From Chrysochromulina parva (Eukaryota > Haptophyta > Prymnesiales > Chrysochromulinaceae), in the NCBI GenBank assembly GCA_002887195.1, contig PJAB01001737.1:1-12557 (forward strand): a DNA stretch of 12,557 nucleotides, written 5' to 3'. How positions within the stretch are numbered: the first letter of the stretch is position 1; every line of letters starts with the position of its first letter. Made by a program: the position numbers and the translations under genes. Positions 7,254 through 12,557 of the stretch are shown in pieces. Below the pieces are notes generated by a model. That model was not told where the DNA came from. It did no database searches and saw only the letters and a list, made by a program, of their open reading frames with translations.

Positions 7254-7546
7254 TTAATCCTCTCATCAGAGGGGTCTTGGCTCCACAGTGTAGCCGCGCG
7301 GCACATTCAGCGGCACGCCTCATCCTGCAACATCAACCATTCAGACTCCAGACACTCCAGATTCCACTTGTTCCGGCGCGGATGCGTGCGGAGATCGGGG
7401 ACGTTCACGGTTGGCCCGTTTCGGACGTTTTTCGAGATCCGCCGCCGGCCCGGTGACATGTACGCTGTACTTGTGCACCGGTGGAGGACCATACTTACAT
7501 ACACGTACATCGTGGTAATTGTCCGTTTTGGTGCCAAGTGCGGTCC

Positions 7547-7600
7547 TTTGGACGCGTCCAAGCGTCCCAACTACGGGCCCTTTGGGCTTTGGACGCGTCC
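7547..7600. repeat. Duplicated palindromic motif TTGGACGCGTCC
   Basis: A 14-bp perfect palindrome TTGGACGCGTCCAA is at 7548-7561. The 13-mer TTTGGACGCGTCC occurs at 7547-7559 and again at 7588-7600, 41 bp apart. It lies in non-coding DNA about 300 bp after the EF-hand gene. A protein-binding site or a relic of a mobile element are both possible. Confidence 0.6.
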
Positions 7601-7644
7601 GAGAATCGGGTAGCTAACGTTATAGCACGACGAGCGACGAGCCG

Positions 7645-7662
7645 GAATCATACTCATGATTC
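7645..7662. repeat. Short hairpin GAATCAT/ATGATTC
   Basis: A 7-bp perfect inverted repeat (7645-7651 and 7656-7662) encloses the 4-nt loop ACTC. It is next to one copy of the 14-bp direct repeat at 7628-7641. No function can be assigned. Confidence 0.5.
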
Positions 7663-7765
7663 GGACGTGATGCTACACGCACCGCCACCGGCCACCGCCA
7701 CCGGTCAACTGACAACTCAGCGGAAACCGAATTGCCCAACGTCCCCGGCACCGCGCTGGGGCCAA

Positions 7766-7785
7766 CATTGAACGTACATTCAATG
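7766..7785. repeat. Inverted repeat CATTGAA/TTCAATG
   Basis: A 7-bp perfect inverted repeat (7766-7772 and 7779-7785) has a 6-nt centre CGTACA. It lies in an AT-richer patch of the non-coding region. It could be a dimer-binding site or a small hairpin. Confidence 0.45.
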
Positions 7786-7929
7786 ATTCAAACATTCTTG
7801 ATTTCTTGTGTGTTGTGACTCGATCGGTGTTACACGAGCGACGCGAGAGAGGTCACCCGTCACAGGACAAACGACAGGTCGACAGCCTCGAGCTCTCCGA
7901 CCAGCTCAGCAGTCAGCTCAGCTCATAAC

Positions 7930-7965
7930 GTACAAAAACACGAGTTACACGACATGTTTTCGTAC
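7930..7965. repeat. 11-bp imperfect inverted repeat with 14-nt loop
   Basis: GTACAAAAACA (7930-7940) pairs with TGTTTTCGTAC (7955-7965) with one mismatch. The loop holds a partial direct repeat ACACGA. It lies just before the shift to very GC-rich sequence. No function is apparent. Confidence 0.5.
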
Positions 7966-8700
7966 CATGACGACATTACGCGTCCGAGCTGCGACCCGGC
8001 GCGGCCCCACGCATGGGCCCACGCGACTCGCCGGCGGCGCGCGAGAGTGCCGAGAGCTGGTGCCGCGCCCCGGGGAGCGGGGACCCGCACCCGGAGTCCA
8101 CCCGGAGTGTCCATGGGAGTGTCAAGCTGTCACAGTCGGTCCGGTCTGACCCGACCGCGACGTTCGCGGTGCGGTCCGGCGTGGCGTCCGGGCGGTCGGC
8201 CGGTCGGCGCCCGCCCGGGTCGGTCGTGTGGACGCTGGACGGGGCGGCGGGGCCCGCGCCGCGGGACACAACGCATCGGAACAGGCGAACACGTATCACC
8301 TAATCACGTAACGCGACGTCAAAACAAACCGAAAGAGAGTACCTATGAGAGAGGAAGACCACGCACCATAGTCCACATCACCCCACAGAGCCGCACGGGC
8401 CGAGTACGCAGACGACGTCTATACGGGGTCCCCACCCGCCGTCGAGCTCACAGACTCACACGCGAGACGTGCGGTGCGTGCGCCTCGGAGTGTGTGCCAT
8501 GTCCAGATACACCCCCGCTGTCGACCCGCATTGCGCTCGGCACCATGTGCCGGCTACCGAAGTATACCGAAGTATAACATGGCGCCGCAGAGAGGGGCTC
8601 CGCCCCCCTTGCGCTGTGCTCCGAGCACCTGCCATGGTCCCGTCATGCTCATGCATGCCGTCGACGAGCGACGAGATGCGACGACGCCAGTTCCCGTCGG

Positions 8701-10262
8701 CTAGGCGCCAGCATCGTAGCCGCCGCGGTCGCTGCGAGGGGGCTGCGGTGCGGCGCCACGCTTCGCCTTGGTCACCTCGTGGTACAGTCGCTCGCGGTAG
8801 ACAGCGGTTGACTTCTTCTCTGTATCGGCTATGGGCACTGTCACCTCTTGCGCGGCAGAGCGCTCGACGGACTCATCATGGAAGGTGGCCACGTACGGGT
8901 GCGCGAGCGCGTCGATCGCGGTGATGCGCTTCGCCGGGTCGATGTGCAGGAGCTGATAGAGCAAATCGAGCGCCTCCGCCGACGCATGTGGGAACTTGGT
9001 CGTCCAACGCAGCCGTGTCGCGTCGTCGGCGCCATCGAGCATCTGCGCGCCGCTGTACGGCGGCAGGCGCGGGTTGGAGCACGACTGAATCATCGAGGAG
9101 GCGTACGGCGAGATGTTGCGCATGAGCGTCTCGTCGGGCATGCCAGTGAGCTCCATGATGGTCTCGAGCTGGTTGATCGTCGATGAGCCGGGGAAGATGG
9201 GCTTGCCCATTAAGATCTCACCGAGGATGCAACCGAGACCCCACATATCGACGCCGTAGCCGTAGATCGTCGATCCCAGGAGGATCTCGGGCGCGCGGTA
9301 CCATCGCGTCGCCACATAGTCCGTCATCTGGTGCTGCGACTGCTCCGACGAATAGCCTTCGTCTAGATCGTGCATCGAGCGCGCGAGCCCAAAGTCGGCC
9401 ACCTTCATCAGGCAGTCCGAGTTGAGCAGCAGGTTGGACGGCTTCATGTCGCGGTGCAGGAGCTTGGCTGTGTGCATGTACTTGAGCGCCTTGAGCGACT
9501 GCCACACGATGTACTGCTTGTGGATATCTTGCAAGATGCTCGCGCGGATCGCCGCATGCTGCGCCACGTAGAGGAGCCACGTGGAGGAGCCACAGACCCA
9601 ACGGCCACGCACACGAGGGCGGCAGCAGCGCACGAGGGCAGCAGCAGCGCACGAGGGCAGCAGCAGGAGCAGCAGCAGCACGGAGGGCGACGGCAACCAC
9701 ACGAGAGCAGCAGCAGCAGCGCACGCGCACGCGCGCGCGAAAGAGCGCGAGCGAGAGGGCCACGCGGGAGCGGAGAGCACACGCGTCAGAAGGGATGGGG
9801 AGGTGTTGGGGTGTTGGGCACTGGAGGGAGAGCGCCCGGAGGCTCGCGCGCATGCCGCGGCGGCAGCGGCGGCGAGAGCAGCGGCCGAGGCGACGGCGGA
9901 GGCAGCGGCCACTACGGCGGCGGGGCGAGCTGCGGGGCGCGGCGTTCGACGGGGCGAGCGCGCACCAGATCCGTCTCCATGAACTCAAAGACCAGGTAGA
10001 TATCACGGTCGTTGTCCGCCTTGAGCACATTCGTCAGCGTGACGATGTGCTCGTGCCCCTTCATCTCCTGCAGGAACATGACCTCGCGAAAGGTCCGCTG
10101 CGCGTCGGTAGCGTTCTGGAAGGCGTCGAAGATCTTCTTCAGCGCGACAACCTCCTTTGTCCGCTTGTCCATCGCCCTCCACACGATGCCGTAGGCGCCC
10201 TTACCGAGCTTCTGCACGACATCATACTTTCGCAGCACGTGCCGATCGATCTCTTCACTCAT
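8701..10262 (-). CDS. MAPK15: MAPK15/ERK7-like mitogen-activated protein kinase, two exons
   Basis: Exon 1 is 10262-9966 (99 codons, ATG at 10260-10262, A at -3). Exon 2 is 9558-8701, stop TAG. Joining ETDL to HAAIRAS restores an unbroken kinase domain, 384 aa in all. Visible elements are the Gly loop LGKGAYGIV (19-27), catalytic Lys42 in VVALKK, Glu60 of helix C, HRDMKPSN (134-141), DFG (154-156), TDY activation motif (178-180), APE (188-190) and DIWG-like DMWGLG (203-208). The ILQDIHKQY region, [32 protein letters not shown] and YRERLY point to the ERK7/MAPK15 subfamily rather than ERK1/2, p38 or JNK. Family members phosphorylate Ser/Thr-Pro sites, activate by autophosphorylation and, in animals, act in ciliogenesis and autophagy. 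The protein ends soon after YRERLY, so the long C-terminal domain of human MAPK15 (about 544 aa) is absent. The subfamily call is strong but made by eye. Confidence 0.94.
9559..9965 (-). other. Intron of the MAPK15-like gene (407 nt)
   Basis: On the - strand the donor is GATCTG|GTGCGC, with GT at 9965-9964. The acceptor is GTGGCGCAG|CATGCG, with AG at 9560-9559. It is a phase 0 GT-AG intron. Two independent facts support it: the flanking exons join exactly at the expected ETDL-x-AIR spacing of MAP kinases, and exon 1's frame runs into a stop near 9912. The length is not a multiple of three, so retention would truncate the kinase in subdomain V. The intron is pyrimidine-rich on the - strand and contains CTG-type repeats. 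Confidence 0.93.
9612..9668. repeat. Three 19-bp tandem repeats (CAG-rich) in the kinase intron
   Basis: Units at 9612-9630, 9631-9649 and 9650-9668 share CACGAGGGCAGCAGCAGCG with few changes. Further CAG runs follow to about 9720. On the transcribed strand this is a CTG/CCCTCG pyrimidine-rich tract. A 13-bp tandem duplication (9568-9580 and 9581-9593) lies between it and the 3' splice site. Confidence 0.75.
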
Positions 10263-11176
10263 TGTGCCCGAGGTGCCCGCACGGAGCGGCGGTGACCGGC
10301 TGTGAGCGCCGCTGGGCGCGTCCGGCTCGGCGGCAGCGAGAAGGCGAGAACCTGCCCAATTGACGCGGGGGTTGGTTGAGTGCCCAGCGTCGTCGCGGGC
10401 GCGAGCCCCAAAAGGCTCATCGGTATTTTTGGCTTACATTACAATGTAGGGGGAAGGGTTCACGTTCACGTTAAAATGCCATCTCGGCAAGACGCACAGC
10501 CACAGGCCCCGTGGAGACCCATCGTGGGGGGCGCAAGGTTGGGGGAAGGGTAACCAAGGGAGGGTAACCCTTTCCCTCGCCCTCGCCGATAACGGCCTGT
10601 GTAAGAGCAGGCTGTGTCGGCCATGCCTCCGTCCAAATTGCGATCCGCGGCCCCCGTGCCACTCCCGTGCCGTGCCCGTAGGGCCTTAGTAGGGCCCGGA
10701 GAGCGTGCGCGTTGTGTTGAACAGCAGCGCAGCGACACAGGCTCCACCGTGGAGCTCAGCCCACCTGGACCTGTCACATGAGAGGTAAACCTTTAGACCA
10801 CGACGCTTGAGTAACTTGAGTATAGAATTAAAATAAACGAGCGCGCCTTGCGCGGGCAGCGGCCAGCGCGCCGACAAGACTACTGACGAAAGACAACAAG
10901 TACGCGTTAACAAGTACGCAAGGGCAAGCAACCAACCCGAAGGTGCAGGACTCGCAGGGACGTGCATGCACCGCACTGGGCAGACAAATCCCTTGAGACG
11001 TTCAGCAGACCAGACGTGAGTCCTGGGGATGGCACCCAGGAAGCAGGATCTGGTGTACACGCAGAACGCTCGCGACGCGAATGGCGAGCAGCGCGGCTCG
11101 CTACCACATAATCGCTCTCGCCGCCTTGGCGCTACCGTCACCGTCCTGCTCGCTGCCCCGTGCGTCACGTCATGCG
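10263..11176. other. Non-coding region: kinase promoter and 3' flank of the right-hand gene
   Basis: Both flanking genes are on the - strand, so this carries the kinase promoter and 5' leader (left part) and the 3' UTR of the membrane-protein gene (right part). It contains an inverted repeat TACATT-AC-AATGTA (10435-10448), G-rich runs and an imperfect hairpin around 10540-10575, an AT-rich patch near 10805-10840, and a period-14 tandem duplication of AACAAGTACGC (10895-10919). Open frames here lack codon bias or recognisable domains. No RNA gene is seen. Confidence 0.5.
10435..10448. promoter_or_regulatory. Inverted repeat upstream of the kinase gene
   Basis: TACATT (10435-10440) and AATGTA (10443-10448) are perfect inverted copies around AC, about 175 bp upstream of the kinase ATG in a locally AT-rich patch. 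Its placement suits a regulator-binding site. This is inference. Confidence 0.3.
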
Positions 11177-12195
11177 TCACGTGTCCGCGTCATCATCGCG
11201 CACATCCCGCGAGATCGGTGCATAGGTGCTCGGCCCATATGTGCTCGGTGCTCGCTCGTCGTCGTCGTCCACCACGCGTGGCGAGCTGACTGCCGACGCC
11301 GACGCAGCCAACGCGCCGCCTCGCAAGCCGCCACCATCGGCGCCGGCGCTCGGCATGGCGCCTGTGTGAGCGCCCGGCATGGCGCTCGGCCCACCGGCGG
11401 GTCCGGTCGCCTCAGTGATTGCCCGGCATGGCGCCTCAGTGATTGCCCGGCATGGCGCCTCCGTGAGTGCTGGCATAGGGAGCTCGGCCGGGGGGTGCGA
11501 CACCACACGAAGGCTGCGCAGCTCGATCCCCATGGTAGCCTCTCGCACGCTCTCGGAAGCCTCTGATGGTCGTTGATGGCCTCTGATGGCCTGCCTCACG
11601 CTCTCCACGGCTGCCCGGATGGTCACTGATTCTCGGATGGTCACTGATTGCCCCTCTGATTGGCGTGCGCTCTCGGCTGCCGACGTCTCGCGCGCGGGAC
11701 CGGCGTCGGCGTGCGCCGCTGCCGCGCCCGCGCGCGCCGCCGCCGCGCCCGCGCCCACCCCCCGGAAGCCGGTAGCAGGGCGACGGGTGCGCGGGGGCTG
11801 CGGCACCTCCACGTCGCCCGGGTTGAGGACCAGGAGCATGTGGGGGTGCTTTGGATCCGAATCGGACGGCGAGGGGCTGATCGCATAGGCAGTGCCGGGA
11901 GGGCGAGCGCCGTCATGGGCGCTGTGCGTTGGAGCCGGTGCACCGTGCGGCGCCTCGCTCCGGCACGCGATGAGAGCATCCGACTTGCCCTGGGTGAGAC
12001 CGTCAGGGCCGACGAGGATGGTGATCATCAAGGGCAGCATCGCGTCAGAAAGCACGGCGGCGACTGCGGCCGACTGATGAGGTTGGACCACGAAGGGTTG
12101 GGCGCGGAAGCACCAGCCGACAAGGAAGGCGATGAGCAACTCCATCGACTGGTGCAGCGCGATGAAGATGTGCATGTAGTGCTCGTGCAACTCAT
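11177..12195 (-). CDS. 3'-terminal exon of a probable multipass membrane protein with repetitive tail (partial)
   Basis: A pyrimidine-rich tract ends in CCCCCCGCAG (AG at 12197-12196), and coding begins at 12195 in phase 1 with DELHEHYMHIF. About 338 codons follow to a TGA at 11177-11179. The first 60 residues look membrane-associated: HYMHIFIALHQSMELLIAFL is followed by VGWCFRAQPF, then a hydrophobic patch LPLMITILVG. The conserved look of FRAQPF suggests the C-terminal end of a multipass protein family, but I cannot name it. After about residue 80 the sequence becomes low-complexity, with Pro/Ala segments, ESVTIR repeats, TEAPCRAI repeats and an acidic end (VDDDDE, RDDDADT), probably a cytosolic tail. 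Earlier exons lie beyond the intron, probably outside the window. The stop position assumes no further intron. Confidence 0.55.
11409..11480. repeat. 24-bp tandem repeat in the tail-coding exon
   Basis: Copies of a 24-bp unit beginning GCCTCAGTGATTGCCC lie at 11409-11432 and 11433-11456, with a degenerate third copy from 11457. The period is eight codons and gives the TEAPCRAI peptide repeat on the - strand. Confidence 0.75.
11614..11655. repeat. 18-bp tandem repeat encoding ESVTIR
   Basis: The motif CGGATGGTCACTGATT occurs twice about 18 bp apart. In the - strand frame it encodes two consecutive ESVTIR units. Six-codon periodicity keeps the frame. Confidence 0.6.
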
Positions 12196-12371
12196 CTGCG
12201 GGGGGGAAAGGAGGGAAGGGGGGGCGAGGGGGTTGGGGTGAGGGGTGGGGGCGAAGGGGTGGGGGCGAGGGCGAGGGGGGGGGGTGCGGGGAAGAGGGCT
12301 TGAGCTGTGCGAGTAGACGAGAAGGGGGACGGGGGGACGGGAGAGGGCTTGAGCTTTGCGAGTAGACGAGA
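12196..12371 (-). other. Intron segment: long pyrimidine tract and a 30-bp duplication
   Basis: On the - strand, about 100 nt before the 3' splice site (12197-12300) are almost all C and T. On the + strand this is many G-runs. Beyond it, a 30-bp segment beginning AGAGGGCTTGAGCT occurs at 12293-12322 and 12342-12371 with one mismatch, period 49. The intron's 5' end is not certain. GTGCGT near 12376 and GTAACC near 12514 (- strand) are candidate donors, but I could not confirm an exon behind either. Confidence 0.55.
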
Positions 12372-12557
12372 CGCACTTCCGGCCGCGCCGACAGCCTCGC
12401 ATGAGTGCGCAGGCTCGGCGTGCCGCGGCAGCCTCACTCAGCCATCGAGTGTGCGCACATATGGTACATGAGTGATCGATGCCGCCCCATGGAGGAGCGG
12501 GGCGGCAGATCGGTTACGGGGATGTGCGCGGGCCCAGGGAGGCGGGGGGAGGGGGGG
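12372..12557. other. Right edge of window, unresolved
   Basis: This is intron or upstream exon of the membrane-protein gene on the - strand. None of the three - strand frames shows convincing protein. The far edge is again G-rich on the + strand (about 12526-12557), resembling a second polypyrimidine tract on the - strand. I see no other feature. Confidence 0.3.

Larger units (their letters stand above)
7254..8700. other. Gene-poor 1.45-kb region between convergent genes
   Basis: I find no frame with the codon bias or domain content of the neighbouring genes. The left edge is the 3' flank of the EF-hand gene, with a small hairpin CCTCT/AGAGG (7259-7263 and 7268-7272). The right edge is the 3' flank of the kinase gene. 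Between them are short palindromes and hairpins (7548-7561, 7645-7662, 7766-7785, 7930-7965), a tandem 10-bp duplication CCGAAGTATA (about 8558-8577) and a 14-bp direct repeat (7628-7641 and 8662-8675). Composition changes from mixed, ACGT-rich DNA at 7300-7980 to very GC-rich DNA at 7980-8280. No tRNA, rRNA or transposase is visible. Confidence 0.5.

Noticed and set aside
7954..8577. 207-codon + strand frame in the gene-poor region
   Set aside because: The product is Arg/Pro/Gly-rich with no C/G-ending codon preference, no domain and no hydrophobic core. It is open because the DNA is GC-rich.
9559..9912. Upstream extension of the kinase exon 2 frame (Ala- and Leu-rich)
   Set aside because: It is intron: kinase homology begins exactly after the AG at 9560-9559, and the extension is translated CTG/GCN repeat with no ATG-supported domain.
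10686..11180. 164-codon - strand frame upstream of the kinase
   Set aside because: It has mixed composition, no codon bias, and overlaps the probable 3' UTR of the right-hand gene. A short hydrophobic stretch alone is not enough.
11660..12241. 193-codon + strand frame opposite the membrane-protein exon
   Set aside because: It is an antisense shadow. The - strand has the splice acceptor and a plausible membrane segment.

Overview
This window looks like nuclear DNA of a GC-rich, single-celled eukaryote, most likely a flagellate microalga such as a haptophyte (a pelagophyte or dinoflagellate is possible). The reasons are a MAP kinase gene with a spliceosomal intron, a pyrimidine-rich 3' splice site in a second gene, strongly C/G-ending codons, Ala/Pro and Thr low-complexity protein segments, and a multi-EF-hand protein of a kind I associate, from memory only, with algal genomes. 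Nothing is bacterial: there are no operons, no Shine-Dalgarno spacing, and no rRNA, tRNA, CRISPR or insertion sequence that I can support.

Layout, left to right. The 3' end of an unrecognised + strand gene (2-154, perhaps with one more small exon to 284) converges on a - strand gene (438-2978) for an 846-aa protein with a C-terminal cyclic-nucleotide-binding domain and a central EF-hand-like region. Behind it, also on the - strand, is a 483-aa protein with weak thioredoxin-fold features and no CXXC (3238-4689). A 209-bp divergent intergenic stretch with a 16-bp interrupted palindrome separates it from a + strand gene for a 784-aa protein with eight EF-hands (4899-7253). Then come about 1.45 kb with no convincing gene (7254-8700).

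Next is a two-exon MAPK15/ERK7-like kinase on the - strand (exon 1 at 9966-10262, exon 2 at 8701-9558, 384 aa, TDY activation motif). About 0.9 kb of non-coding sequence follows. The window closes with the 3'-terminal exon of a - strand gene for a membrane-associated protein with a repetitive tail (11177-12195). Its upstream intron is G-rich on the + strand and carries a 30-bp duplication.

Three neighbouring genes encode signalling proteins: a probable cNMP sensor, a calcium sensor and a MAPK15-type kinase, a family linked to cilia in animals. The shared theme may be chance, since eukaryotic neighbours need not be co-functional. The most unusual items are the eight-EF-hand protein whose last pair is split by an Ala/Pro insertion, the Ca-like/cNMP combination protein, an out-of-frame acidic stretch inside the thioredoxin-like gene that hints at a frame problem, and several palindromes and tandem repeats in non-coding DNA.
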